Shown in pieces: positions 52,491-60,487 of a stretch of 60,487 bases of DNA; the first letter of the stretch is position 1; the number at the start of each line of letters is the position of its first letter. Origin of the DNA: Thalassospira sp. GTDB taxonomy: Bacteria > Pseudomonadota > Alphaproteobacteria > Rhodospirillales > Thalassospiraceae. The stretch covers positions 1 to 60,487 of the forward strand of contig NZ_PAQR01000024.1 of NCBI RefSeq assembly GCF_002709775.1, in the 5' to 3' direction. The translations under genes were made by a program, and so were the position numbers. The notes beneath the pieces were generated by a model. It worked only from the letters and a program-made list of their open reading frames with translations. It was not told the DNA's origin and did not search any database.

Positions 52491-53081
52491 ATGTGCAGCG
52501 AACATAACCCGGTGAAGCGTCCGACACGCGAAGAAGCAGAAGAGGCGGTCCGGACACTTCTGCGTTGGGCCGGGGATGATCCCGACCGCGAAGGATTGCG
52601 CGGAACGCCTGATCGTGTGGCGCGCTCTTATGGCGAATTCTTTGCCGGTTATCAGCAGGACCCGGCTGAAATCCTTCGCCGGACGTTCGAAGAAACCGAC
52701 GGCTATGACGAAATGGTCGTTCTGCGCGACATTCGCGTCGAATCCTATTGCGAACATCACATGGTGCCGATCATCGGGGTCGCGCATGTCGCCTATCTGC
52801 CGCGCCGCCGTGTTGTGGGGATCTCCAAGCTGGCCCGCGTTGTCGAGGTTTATGCCAAACGCCTGCAGATTCAGGAAAAGATGACGGCACAGGTCGCCAA
52901 CACCATTCAGGAAGAACTCGATCCGCTTGGTGTTGCGGTGGTGATTGATGCCAATCACCAGTGCATGAGCACGCGCGGTGTGCACAAGACCGGCGTTTCC
53001 ATGGTCACCAGCCGGATGCTGGGTGCGTTCCGCGATGACCCGATCACGCGGCGCGAATTCTTTGCGATGATTGGCCGCTAA
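52491..53081 (+). CDS. folE: GTP cyclohydrolase I
   Basis: Converts GTP to dihydroneopterin triphosphate, the first step of folate synthesis. The 196-residue form starts at ATG 52491 after AAAGGATTTGGT; ATG 52473 would add six residues. Zinc and catalytic residues are in [20 protein letters not shown] (Cys and two His) and in [19 protein letters not shown]. Also present: [13 protein letters not shown] [20 protein letters not shown] terminator follows at 53109-53141. Confidence 0.97.
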   Translation: MCSEHNPVKRPTREEAEEAVRTLLRWAGDDPDREGLRGTPDRVARSYGEFFAGYQQDPAEILRRTFEETDGYDEMVVLRDIRVESYCEHHMVPIIGVAHVAYLPRRRVVGISKLARVVEVYAKRLQIQEKMTAQVANTIQEELDPLGVAVVIDANHQCMSTRGVHKTGVSMVTSRMLGAFRDDPITRREFFAMIGR

Positions 53082-53108
53082 GCCACACATCGACGACCAG
53101 AGAACACA

Positions 53109-53141
53109 AAAGGCCGCAGCACGATAAATGCTGCGGCCTTT
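53109..53141. terminator. Bidirectional terminator between folE and cytochrome c'
   Basis: AAAGGCCGCAGCA (53109-53121) and TGCTGCGGCCTTT (53129-53141) are perfect arms with a 7-base loop between converging genes. Confidence 0.92.
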
Positions 53142-53174
53142 CCATTTACGCCACGCGCAAAATTGCAGTGCGCG

Positions 53175-53624
53175 CTATTCCTTGAAATCGCTGTGGCAGG
53201 CTTTGCAAGTGCGCATCATCTGGCCCAGGGCTGCTTTGAACTCGTCTTCCGAGCCGTTGTTTTCAGCAACAGTTTTGAGGTTCCCGGCAGTGCTGTTCAG
53301 TTCATTGGCAAGATCGGTGAATTTCGACCAGTCATCCCAGATATCTGAAAGCGCTTCTGACGGTTTTTCATTGCTGCCTTCCGGGAAAAGGGCGGTGAAT
53401 GTTTCACCCGAATGGCTTTCAATAATTGCAGCCGATTTTGCGACCTGTGCCGGGTCATAGGGCAGTGCACCCTTCATCATCGGCACCATGATCTTGACCT
53501 GCTGGCCGATGGCCTTCATGCCATCCATTCGTTCCTTGACGACGCCGGTCGCGCCTTCATGGGCGATGGCAGCAATGCTGACGGTCATGGAAAGTGCGAT
53601 GGCGGCACCTGCTAGAACTTTCAA
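53175..53624 (-). CDS. Cytochrome c' (c-556 type)
   Basis: Periplasmic four-helix-bundle heme protein of 149 residues. TTG 53624 follows AAGGAAGAGAGA and gives a signal peptide VLAGAAIALSMTVSIAAIAHE. The heme-binding motif CKACH is near the C-terminus (MMRTCKACHSDFK), the hallmark of the c' family, and the fifth-ligand His lies in it. Possible roles are NO binding or electron transfer. No partner enzyme is adjacent. An upstream in-frame start would overlap the neighbouring kinase gene and lacks a signal sequence. Confidence 0.92.
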   Translation of the reverse strand: MKVLAGAAIALSMTVSIAAIAHEGATGVVKERMDGMKAIGQQVKIMVPMMKGALPYDPAQVAKSAAIIESHSGETFTALFPEGSNEKPSEALSDIWDDWSKFTDLANELNSTAGNLKTVAENNGSEDEFKAALGQMMRTCKACHSDFKE

Positions 53625-53670
53625 ATCTCTCTTCCTTTTTAGATTTTCGGGTTGCGGGAAATTATGACGT

Positions 53671-54531
53671 TTAAGGGCCAAAACGGGCAAGGATCTGGTT
53701 CACAGCACTGACATAGTGCCCGCCAAACAGGCGGACATGAACCAATAGCGGGTAAAGGTTATACAAATCACGGCGTTCTTCAAAAAATCCGGGCGTAATC
53801 GGCAGGATTTCATTATATCGCGCGAAAAATTCCGGAGTGAGGTCGCCAAATAGGGTGCCAAAGGATAGCTCGATCTCTCGGTCGCCGTAATAGATAGCCG
53901 GGTCGATCAAGCCCGCCAACTTGTCTGAATGGCACAGGATATTGCCACCCCACAGATCACCATGCAGGAGGGATGGAGTACTGTCTGTCGGCAAATATTC
54001 CGGCAGTTGATCAATCAATCGATGCAGCCGTGCGACAATACTGCCGGGAAGCTTGCCCTCACTATGGGCACACTCCGCCATATGACGCAGTCGGTGTTCG
54101 GCAAAAAAGGTGATCCAGCTTGTTTCCTGGGTGTTGGGTTGATGCAGCCCGCCAATCAGGGTGTCAAAACCAAGTCCGAAGGTATCGGATGTCACCCGAT
54201 GCTGGGCGGCGAGCTGTTCGGCCAGATCAAGCTGTACTTGGGTGCTCATGTGATTGTCATTGGTAATGAAGCTCATCACCAGACAGGTCGCATCGGCATG
54301 GATGACGTCAGGGCAGATGATTGGAGAATGGGATTTGAAATAGCGCAGCATTTCGGCCTCGATCAGAAGGCCTGCATCCTCTGTGGTGCCCTGCTTGATC
54401 ACCACTCGCCGTCCGTCATCAAGGTCGGCGCGCATTACATTGGCAACGCATCCACCAGAAAGCGGGGTAACGGAACTCAGACCTGCCCCGGTGTGGCGTT
54501 TGATCAAATCTGCCAGCGCGCTTTTATCCAT
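53671..54531 (-). CDS. Fructosamine / ribulosamine 3-kinase family protein
   Basis: Kinase-fold protein of 286 residues that in relatives phosphorylates glycated amines, allowing deglycation. Key parts are the ATP-binding strand RVVIKQGTT, the catalytic loop LLHGDLWGGNILC (His-Gly-Asp) and the metal Asp in GLIDPAIYYGDREIEL. ATG 54531. It lies just downstream of the tyrosine phosphatase gene on the same strand, a pairing also seen in other proteobacteria, so the two may be co-transcribed. True substrate is not established. Confidence 0.9.
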   Translation of the reverse strand: MDKSALADLIKRHTGAGLSSVTPLSGGCVANVMRADLDDGRRVVIKQGTTEDAGLLIEAEMLRYFKSHSPIICPDVIHADATCLVMSFITNDNHMSTQVQLDLAEQLAAQHRVTSDTFGLGFDTLIGGLHQPNTQETSWITFFAEHRLRHMAECAHSEGKLPGSIVARLHRLIDQLPEYLPTDSTPSLLHGDLWGGNILCHSDKLAGLIDPAIYYGDREIELSFGTLFGDLTPEFFARYNEILPITPGFFEERRDLYNLYPLLVHVRLFGGHYVSAVNQILARFGP

Positions 54532-54556
54532 GGCGAATCCCGGTTTCGGTTTGGAT

Positions 54557-55033
54557 CTAGATCCCGTGTTTTTCGCGGATGTGCGAAAGCAGGCTGCTTG
54601 AGGCTTCCTCGATCATGTCAAACACATGCACAAATCCGTTTGCCCCACCGTAATAGGGGTCGGGCACACTTTGGCCAGCCATGGTCGGATGATAATCAAG
54701 AAACATCTCGATCCGGTCATGATGGCTGGCGGGTGCCTGACGGCGCATATCGTGGAAATGCCCGTCATCCATCGCCAGAACATAGTCAAATTCGTAATAG
54801 TCGTCCCGGCGGATCTTGCGCGATCGAATGTCGGTTAGGTCGATGCCGCGGCTTTTGGCCATTTCGCGTGATCGCGGGTCGGGCAGTTCACCGACGTGAT
54901 AGGCCGACAAGCCGCAGCTATCGACGCTAATGTGATCCTCCAGCCCGGCATCGCGCACCAGTTTGCGAAAAACACCATCGGCGGTGGGCGAACGACAGAT
55001 ATTACCGGTACAGACGAACAGAACCTTGATCAC
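54557..55033 (-). CDS. Low-molecular-weight protein-tyrosine phosphatase
   Basis: Phosphatase of 158 residues starting at GTG 55033, so that the P-loop VLFVCTGNICRSPTA comes at the very N-terminus as in the family. The catalytic Cys and Arg (CX5R) are present and the general-acid Asp is in VPDPYYGG near residue 125. An upstream in-frame extension of 20 residues is not family-like. Likely targets include tyrosine-phosphorylated surface-polysaccharide kinases or other regulators, but none are seen nearby. Confidence 0.93.
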   Translation of the reverse strand: MIKVLFVCTGNICRSPTADGVFRKLVRDAGLEDHISVDSCGLSAYHVGELPDPRSREMAKSRGIDLTDIRSRKIRRDDYYEFDYVLAMDDGHFHDMRRQAPASHHDRIEMFLDYHPTMAGQSVPDPYYGGANGFVHVFDMIEEASSSLLSHIREKHGI

Positions 55034-55255
55034 GTTATCAATCCGTATTGATGGAAGGGCGCAAAAGAAGGTTTTACAGTGACATGGTCGCATTCCCCGG
55101 GCAATGCCCTGTCAGGGTCAAAAGGCTGCGCCATTGACGATTGTGCCAAAAAACACGGTTAATGTAACAGCTTCGTGACATTTTGGATCCTGCGCTGACA
55201 GCTCAGTCATTAGTTTGTATGATCGCGCCAATATTTATTGTCTTGGCGCGTTTTG

Positions 55256-56215
55256 ATGCAGGAATTTGTTTCTTTCGGTTTGCATGTTGCCCTGATCCGG
55301 CAATTGGCCTGGTTGCCGCGGGGTTATGACCTTGTTCCGGCCGGGACGGTTGTGACCTCTGCCAAGTTGCGCAGCATCATGCTCGCCCTTGAAGAGATTA
55401 ATGGTCCGGCCGTGCTTGTGCGCCTTGGGCGTTACCTTGCCGCCAAGGAACAGGAACCGATCCTGACCATGTTGCGCCATTCGGCAACCCCGTCGGTCAT
55501 TGCCGATCGTTGGCGCCGGTTGGAGGGCTATTCTCATGCCCGCGCGCGCAGCGACTTTTCCGTCACCGGAAAATCCATGACGATCCATCGCGGGGTTGTG
55601 CGGGGCCAACCGCCGGCACGTGTTGAAAACCTTTTGTCGCTGGGCTTTTTGATCGGCTTGCTTGAAGCAGCCGGGGCCGAAGAAATTGATGCCACCATCC
55701 TGCCAAGCCATGGTCCGGCGGTGCGCGTCATGCGCAAGGGCCGGATTAGTGACAAGCTGACCTTTGCCGGGCGCGGATTACGCTTCCGCATCAATTGGGG
55801 CAGTTTCGAACAGGTTTCATCTTCCTATCCGTTTATGGCCAATATGCCGGGCACCGCGCCGTCGATCGGGGCGCAGCGGCCAATCGTGCAACAGCTTTGT
55901 ACCGTGTTGGAACATGACGTTGGGCGCAGCTGGACAATTGACGAGGTTGCCGCCGCACTCGACACATCCGGGCGCACCTTGCAGCGCCGCTTGCAACAGG
56001 CCAATAGCCGGTTTTCCGATTTGCTGCGTCTGGTGCGTGTGCGTGAAGCCTGTCGGTTGCTGTATGGCACCAACCTGTCGGTTGGCGAGATTGGCTTTTG
56101 GTGCGGCTTTACTGATAATGCCCATTTCTCGCGCGATTTCAGACGCTTGCTTGCCATGCCGCCCTCTGTCTATCGCGAAGCCAGCATCGGGCATGCCGGT
56201 CTGACCCGGGCCTGA
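55256..56215 (+). CDS. AraC-family transcriptional regulator
   Basis: DNA-binding activator of 319 residues. The N-terminal half resembles the arabinose-binding-like ligand domain of OruR/ArgR-type AraC proteins (GFLIGLLEAAGAEEIDAT). The C-terminal HTH pair is typical: WTIDEVAAALDTSGRTLQRR and LSVGEIGFWCGFTDNAHFSR followed by DFRRLLAMPPSVYR. ATG 55256 is chosen; a TTG at 55238 is possible, and neither has a strong ribosome site. It lies 147 bases before an unrecognised gene on the same strand, its likely partner. Confidence 0.9.
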   Translation: MQEFVSFGLHVALIRQLAWLPRGYDLVPAGTVVTSAKLRSIMLALEEINGPAVLVRLGRYLAAKEQEPILTMLRHSATPSVIADRWRRLEGYSHARARSDFSVTGKSMTIHRGVVRGQPPARVENLLSLGFLIGLLEAAGAEEIDATILPSHGPAVRVMRKGRISDKLTFAGRGLRFRINWGSFEQVSSSYPFMANMPGTAPSIGAQRPIVQQLCTVLEHDVGRSWTIDEVAAALDTSGRTLQRRLQQANSRFSDLLRLVRVREACRLLYGTNLSVGEIGFWCGFTDNAHFSRDFRRLLAMPPSVYREASIGHAGLTRA

Positions 56216-56362
56216 GGCGCTCCCATTCTTTCGCACGTTCGGTGCCTTCTGCGGACACAGACTGAATGGCACATGATTGACCTGCTTGGTTTCCTTGGGT
56301 ATCAGCAGCGCGATGCACGAAGTCACCAATCATCGTGCCCCCCTCGCATCCAAGAGGCTGCC

Positions 56363-57628
56363 ATGACCGATTCCATCCAACCTGCAAACGAGTATTCCGG
56401 CTTTTTGCCGCCGCGTTTTCACAAACGCCCGGATGCCGATGATGTGATGGTCAAAACATGGACGGTGGGCGATGCCCTGACCGATCATTCGGTGCCTGAA
56501 ATCCCGGCGGCCCTGTCGCTGTTTTTTGATCTGGTCGCGCCTGCGGGGACGCGCGCCAATTCAAACGGTTTTGCCATGTTGTGGCTTGATCGTCATCCGC
56601 ATGAAGAACCGGGTTGGCGTCTGTCGATCGGCCATGTCGGATCGGAAGCCAATCTGGAAATGGCGGTGGCCAAGCCGCTTGCCCGATTGGTCGATGCGAT
56701 GCCGATGGCGAATTTCGAATGCGAAGACTGGCACATGACCCGACCGCTCTGGCGCAAACGGGCAGAGCCGGTGAAGCTTGTTTTCTGGGGTGATTTTGCC
56801 AAACATGCGCGCGCCATTCTGGGCCATAGCGATGGTGCATCGTTCTATCAGCCGCTGGGTGCGGGTCTTCGGTCTGACAATTTTGCTGCTATGTTGCCGT
56901 TACTCGAAGACATGCTGGGCGCCCCTTTCCTGGGAAACGGCATGGGGTTTGAAGATGCCCTGCGTCTTGGTATCGCCTTGGGGCGGGCGCACCTGATTGA
57001 AAGCTGGATCGAGGCCGGCGGTTCTGAAAAGGAACCCTATTTCCGACCAATGAAAATCTGGCATCAGGCGTGGCTTTCCAATGCGCTCATTGATCCGGCG
57101 GTGGCAAGCCTTGCCATGTCGGGCAAGCCGCCGATGCCCGCGCTTGATTTTGCAAATGACAGCACACCGGCATCACGCCGGGCAGCCCTTGATGATCTGT
57201 CATCCTGGCTGACGACCGTGTTCTTTAGCGATGAATATCCGGCCCTTCGCAATGCCTTTGTTGCCGGGGTGCAAAATGCCGTTTGGCTTGATAGCGACCT
57301 GCAGCAATATGTGCAGCCGCAACAGCGGAGCGAGATTTTGCAAGGTCTGATGCCCTATTGCCGCTGGTTCCTTGCCATGGCGCTTTATAATCATCTGGGC
57401 AATCTTGCCGCCGGAACGGCGCGCGATGATCAGGTTGCCTTTTATGCCACCATGGTCGATGCGCTGCCGGAACTGGCCCCGCTTGGAGAATTCGCAACCC
57501 AGCGCGATATTGAACAGCACATCATCCGGATTGACGCCCCGCGCGCGGCATCGGCGTTTGATACGCTGGTTCTGCCGTTCTGCGATCTTCTGATGCCGCG
57601 CCGTCAGTTTGATGCCGCCCGTTCCTGA
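56363..57628 (+). CDS. Protein of unknown function (421 residues)
   Basis: I do not recognise a family. The protein starts at ATG 56363 after AAGAGGCTGCC and is rich in Trp, Leu and Ala. It has no signal peptide, no clear membrane helix, and no ATP-, metal- or heme-binding motif I can name. Segments that stand out are LSLFFDLVAPAGTRANSNGF, KLVFWGDFAKHARAILGHSD and YCRWFLAMALYNHLGNLAAG. Its sequence looks well conserved in codon use and it is followed by a terminator, so it is a real gene. It lies after an AraC regulator and before a MATE pump, but on the opposite strand from the pump. Confidence 0.85.
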   Translation: MTDSIQPANEYSGFLPPRFHKRPDADDVMVKTWTVGDALTDHSVPEIPAALSLFFDLVAPAGTRANSNGFAMLWLDRHPHEEPGWRLSIGHVGSEANLEMAVAKPLARLVDAMPMANFECEDWHMTRPLWRKRAEPVKLVFWGDFAKHARAILGHSDGASFYQPLGAGLRSDNFAAMLPLLEDMLGAPFLGNGMGFEDALRLGIALGRAHLIESWIEAGGSEKEPYFRPMKIWHQAWLSNALIDPAVASLAMSGKPPMPALDFANDSTPASRRAALDDLSSWLTTVFFSDEYPALRNAFVAGVQNAVWLDSDLQQYVQPQQRSEILQGLMPYCRWFLAMALYNHLGNLAAGTARDDQVAFYATMVDALPELAPLGEFATQRDIEQHIIRIDAPRAASAFDTLVLPFCDLLMPRRQFDAARS

Positions 57629-57651
57629 TCAGGCAATCTTCACTGCCAAAG

Positions 57652-57688
57652 AAAAAGCGCCGTGCGGAGCTTCCGACGGCGCTTTTTT
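57652..57688. terminator. Bidirectional terminator between the unknown gene and the MATE gene
   Basis: AAAAAGCGCCGT (57652-57663) and ACGGCGCTTTTT (57676-57687) are perfect arms with A- and T-runs, between converging genes. Confidence 0.94.
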
Positions 57689-57707
57689 AGTGGCTATTTG
57701 ATGTGAC

Positions 57708-59138
57708 TTATATCTGATCGGGATGTTCCGGGATCTCGCGCGATGACACGATCAGGAACCGGATCGCAAGGCCACTGACGGCGACAAGGCTTGCAATCGC
57801 AATACCCCAGAATAATCCGGGCACGCCCATCTCACGCGTGAAGGACAGGTAATACCCGATCGGGATCATGACAAAGACATAGGACACCAGATGCAAAACC
57901 GTCGGTGCCCATTTGTCCCCGGCCCCACGAAGCGCACTGATCGCGGCATTCTGCCCGCCATCAGTCGGGAAAATGATCGGCATCAGGACCAGAACAGACA
58001 CCGTTGTCGCAATCACGGCAAGGTCTTGGGTGAACAGATGGGCAACCGCGTTTGGAAACAGATAAAGCGGAACGCTCAGCCCCAGCATCACGATCATGGT
58101 GGTGAGAAGACCAATCCATCCGGCAAGTGCCATGTCCGGTCGATCCCGTCTGCCATAGGCAATACCAACCCGAACCGAGGTCGCCGAAGCCAGACCAAGG
58201 GCGACCATGAACATCAACGCCAGTAGCGTCATGCTGATGCCATAGCTCGCCGCGGCAATTACGCCAAGGCGTCCGGCAAAAAGCTGCATGGCGGCAAAGG
58301 CGCCGGTTTCCATGCCCTGACTGGCGCCGGCGGCATATCCCAGATGACGGGCATCGCGAGATCCGCGCCACCACCCGGCAAAGCCATTGCGGATGCCATA
58401 AAGGTGATGGCTTTTCATCAACAGGATATAGCCAAGCAAACTAAGCGCCATGATCCAGCGGATGATACTCGATGTCCATGCCGCACCTTCGGCCCCCAGT
58501 TCCGGCAGGCCAAAGGCGCCATATACGAGGCCATAATCCAGAACAAGGTTGATGAAGTTCGCGCCAATCATCATCACCATCCCCGGCAGCGGGCGCTGCA
58601 ACCCTTCAAGGAAGAAGGCACAGGTAATGTAAATAAGGGCTGCCGGCATGCCGATCGACAGAATCATGGCAAGATCACCGGCATGATCGGTGATCTCGGC
58701 TGGCTGACCGGTAATGGCAAACAGCCAGTCCGACTGCATGGTCAGAATGGTAAACAGGATGCTGATCAGAATCGCATAGGGCATGGCGTTACGCCAAACC
58801 GCACCAGCGGCCATCAGGTTATCGCGCCCCTTGGCATGTGAAGTCATCACCATGACCCCGGTCAGAAGCCCGATGCCCGTCACCATCAAGGATGTGAAAG
58901 GTGCATGCGCGATATTAAGATACGCCAGTGCCGCACTGTCATAGTTGCCAACGACAATGGTATCGACCACGGCCATAATCAGCATGCCAAGGCGGGCGAT
59001 CGTAACCGGCAGTGCGAGCCTGAAAAGTTCGCTTAGATGGCGTTTTACCCGGTTATTGGGATAAAGCGGGGTTGGCGAAGTCGCCGGATCAATGGGGGGC
59101 GGTGGACCCGCGGCACCATCTTGTGGGGCAATCGTCAT
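57708..59138 (-). CDS. MATE-family multidrug/cation efflux transporter
   Basis: Inner-membrane exporter of 476 residues with twelve hydrophobic segments in two halves. Family features include ALPVTIARLGMLIMAVVDTI in the first helix, LEGLQRPLPGMVMMIGANF, and GLASATSVRVGIAYGRRDRP in the second half. It probably uses Na+ or H+ gradients to expel cationic drugs or metabolites. ATG 59138. The glycerophosphodiesterase gene lies upstream on the same strand (about 100 bases). Confidence 0.94.
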   Translation of the reverse strand: MTIAPQDGAAGPPPPIDPATSPTPLYPNNRVKRHLSELFRLALPVTIARLGMLIMAVVDTIVVGNYDSAALAYLNIAHAPFTSLMVTGIGLLTGVMVMTSHAKGRDNLMAAGAVWRNAMPYAILISILFTILTMQSDWLFAITGQPAEITDHAGDLAMILSIGMPAALIYITCAFFLEGLQRPLPGMVMMIGANFINLVLDYGLVYGAFGLPELGAEGAAWTSSIIRWIMALSLLGYILLMKSHHLYGIRNGFAGWWRGSRDARHLGYAAGASQGMETGAFAAMQLFAGRLGVIAAASYGISMTLLALMFMVALGLASATSVRVGIAYGRRDRPDMALAGWIGLLTTMIVMLGLSVPLYLFPNAVAHLFTQDLAVIATTVSVLVLMPIIFPTDGGQNAAISALRGAGDKWAPTVLHLVSYVFVMIPIGYYLSFTREMGVPGLFWGIAIASLVAVSGLAIRFLIVSSREIPEHPDQI

Positions 59139-59240
59139 TGGACTGTTTCCTGTTATCTCTATCTGGCAATCAGACGTCGGGATCGTGGTGGCGGTCCGAC
59201 CTCTGATGCCATTTTGCCCCGTTTAAGTTTTATATGGGGT

Positions 59241-59993
59241 CTATCTGTGGGCGGCGAACGGTCGCCGGGGAATGGCCATCAGCAACTTGGCCGGATCATC
59301 GGTAATGACCGATGTGGCTCCCCAGGAAAACAGCTCCTTGGCGCGTTCAACGTCATTAATGGTATAGCAAACCAATGGCACACCGGCATCGACAATCTCG
59401 GCAGCACTGACCGGTGTCAGGGCCTTGTGGTCGATATGAATGGCGGATGCGCCAAGGCGCTCATATTCTGCCTTCCAGTTTTCCGGCAGCGTTTCAAGCA
59501 ACCAGCCGCATGGCAGGTCCGGCATGTGCTTGCGCATATGGGCAACCGCAGTGTCATCGAAACTTGAAATCAGAATCGGCGGCACGGTCTTGGATGTGCC
59601 AAGTTCCTTGATGACTTCCTCGCACAGACGGACCGGCTCACAGCCCGACGGTTTGATCTCTAGATTGGCGCCCATATCCATGAAGTACAGGGTCTCAAGC
59701 GTATCGGACAGGGTCGGGATACGTTCGCCCTTATATATGTCTGAAAACCATCCGCCGGCATCAAGGTTGCGAAGGGTCTCGAAATCGCTGTGGTGAATTG
59801 GCCCCGTGCCGTTGGTGGTGCGTTCAAGTGTATCGTCGTGAATAAGGACGCACTTGTTGTCAGAACTTAACGTGACATCGCATTCAATCCATTTGGCCCC
59901 GCGTGCACCGGCAACGCGGAATGCAGCAATGGTATTTTCCGGGGCTTCAATCGAAGCGCCACGATGGGCGACAATGTGCGGGATCTCGATCAC
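59241..59993 (-). CDS. Glycerophosphodiester phosphodiesterase
   Basis: Hydrolyses glycerophosphodiesters from phospholipid breakdown to glycerol-3-phosphate and an alcohol. The 250-residue TIM-barrel protein has VAHRGASIEAPENTIAAF at the N-terminus (catalytic His-Arg), WIECDVTLSSDNKCVLIHDD (Glu-x-Asp and His), and LEIKPSG. It starts at GTG 59993. No signal peptide, so it is cytosolic, like UgpQ. It may be co-transcribed with the MATE gene. Confidence 0.94.
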   Translation of the reverse strand: MIEIPHIVAHRGASIEAPENTIAAFRVAGARGAKWIECDVTLSSDNKCVLIHDDTLERTTNGTGPIHHSDFETLRNLDAGGWFSDIYKGERIPTLSDTLETLYFMDMGANLEIKPSGCEPVRLCEEVIKELGTSKTVPPILISSFDDTAVAHMRKHMPDLPCGWLLETLPENWKAEYERLGASAIHIDHKALTPVSAAEIVDAGVPLVCYTINDVERAKELFSWGATSVITDDPAKLLMAIPRRPFAAHR

Positions 59994-60367
59994 GGATACA
60001 GGCCTTTATATATGTGGGGCTGCAACACCGAACACATCTGGCGGATGGCCATTGGTGATCTTGGTGGTGCAAAGAACATCAATGCGATTCTCTTACGCGA
60101 CTTGGATTGTGTGAAAAAGCGAAAATCTTGTTGCGATTTGAACGTTTCGTTTTTCGTTTTCGCTGCGAAGTCATTGGACTCCATATTGTAATCAAGGACG
60201 CAGAGTCGCTTTTTCCGTTGGTTTTCGGTGTTATGCACTGATGTGGGTCGAGCTATGCAAGGATCGGTTTTCTACGTGAAACCCCCGAAAGCCAAGGGTT
60301 TGTGCGGACCGTTTCGGGGCTGGAAAAAACAATCGCCGAAAATCTCCATAAATCTCGAAAAAAGGTG
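59994..60367. other. Region between the phosphodiesterase and the rRNA promoter
   Basis: AT-rich sequence near 60100-60170 is present, which may be an upstream activating region for the rRNA promoter. I see no gene in it and no hairpin with a T-run. Confidence 0.4.
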
Positions 60368-60396
60368 TTTACAGGTTTGTATTGGGGCCCTATAAC
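60368..60396 (+). promoter_or_regulatory. rRNA operon promoter
   Basis: TTTACA (60368-60373) and TATAAC (60391-60396) are separated by 17 bases, a strong sigma-70-type core promoter just before an rRNA-type leader. Confidence 0.75.
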
Positions 60397-60402
60397 CCGC
60401 CT

Positions 60403-60487
60403 CCACCGACGGGGTGCGGCGCCAACGAGACGGCGACGCGGAACGGGCGGTTCGGGGCTTCGGCCTTTGAGTTCTTTGACATTGTAG
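60403..60487 (+). other. rRNA operon leader (boxA), 16S gene beyond the window
   Basis: The final 85 bases resemble the leader just upstream of alphaproteobacterial 16S rRNA. The segment GTTCTTTGACA (60471-60481) matches the boxA antitermination consensus TGYTCTTTAACA closely and is normally found shortly before the 16S 5' end. The mature rRNA itself is not in the window. Confidence 0.75.

Noticed and set aside
1..60487. CRISPR arrays, insertion sequences, prophage or integrative elements
   Set aside because: No regularly spaced repeats, transposase or integrase frames, or terminal inverted repeats with target duplications were seen.

Overview
The window looks like a chromosomal segment of a free-living alphaproteobacterium, most likely a marine member of the Rhodospirillales close to Thalassospira (inference). 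Supporting signs are the fused anthranilate synthase TrpE(G) with a Trp-codon leader peptide, a SAM-II riboswitch before metZ, a small SRP RNA beside dnaX, DUF1289 and CsbD proteins, several c-di-GMP proteins, and an rRNA-type leader at the right edge. Base composition is moderately GC-rich throughout. I see no transposase, integrase, phage module or CRISPR array, so this reads as core chromosome.

Layout. 1-2000: 5' part of dnaX (cut by the window edge) and the SRP RNA, both on the minus strand. 2.1-8.8 kb: nudC, an orphan periplasmic binding protein, a DUF1636 protein, a LysR regulator divergent from a glutathione transferase, a second glutathione transferase divergent from a TetR regulator across a perfect palindrome, and a redoxin/2OG-Fe(II) oxygenase gene broken by one base. 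8.8-17.7 kb: lysine/diaminopimelate genes dapE and dapD, a pyrimidine nucleotidase, an EAL protein, another orphan binding protein, pckA and a HugZ-like protein. 18-22.3 kb: a two-gene signalling operon made of a response regulator (REC-DUF3369-degenerate GGDEF-EAL) and its sensor kinase. 22.3-31 kb: small proteins, an RNA methyltransferase, trpE(G) with its attenuator, a K+ channel, trpF, ubiE, ubiB and an acetyltransferase. 31-46 kb: a chemotaxis receptor, a TPR/glycosyltransferase-like protein, gpt, a sorbosone-dehydrogenase-like protein, tRNA-Gly(CCC), a degenerate nuclease-fold protein, two trkH paralogues around asd and a diguanylate cyclase, and a tetR-yciI-tag operon. 46-60.5 kb: an unexplained structured intergenic region, a sensor kinase, a FAD reductase/TVP38 pair, SAM-II-metZ, apaG, folE, cytochrome c', a fructosamine kinase, a tyrosine phosphatase, an AraC regulator with an unrecognised protein, a MATE pump, a glycerophosphodiesterase and the promoter and leader of an rRNA operon.

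How it works together. Amino-acid biosynthesis (dapD/dapE, asd, metZ, trpEG, trpF) is controlled at RNA level in at least two places: transcription attenuation at trpL and a SAM-II aptamer followed by a terminator at metZ. Three c-di-GMP proteins plus a chemoreceptor point to regulated motile and sessile behaviour. The two TrkH subunits and the K+ channel form a potassium theme. Antisense reading frames are long because of the GC-rich codon usage and were not called.

The least explained pieces are the 46.08-46.35 kb intergenic region, which has several perfect complementary segments in crossing order ending at a minus-strand terminator; the unrecognised protein at 56.4-57.6 kb; and the interrupted redoxin/oxygenase gene.
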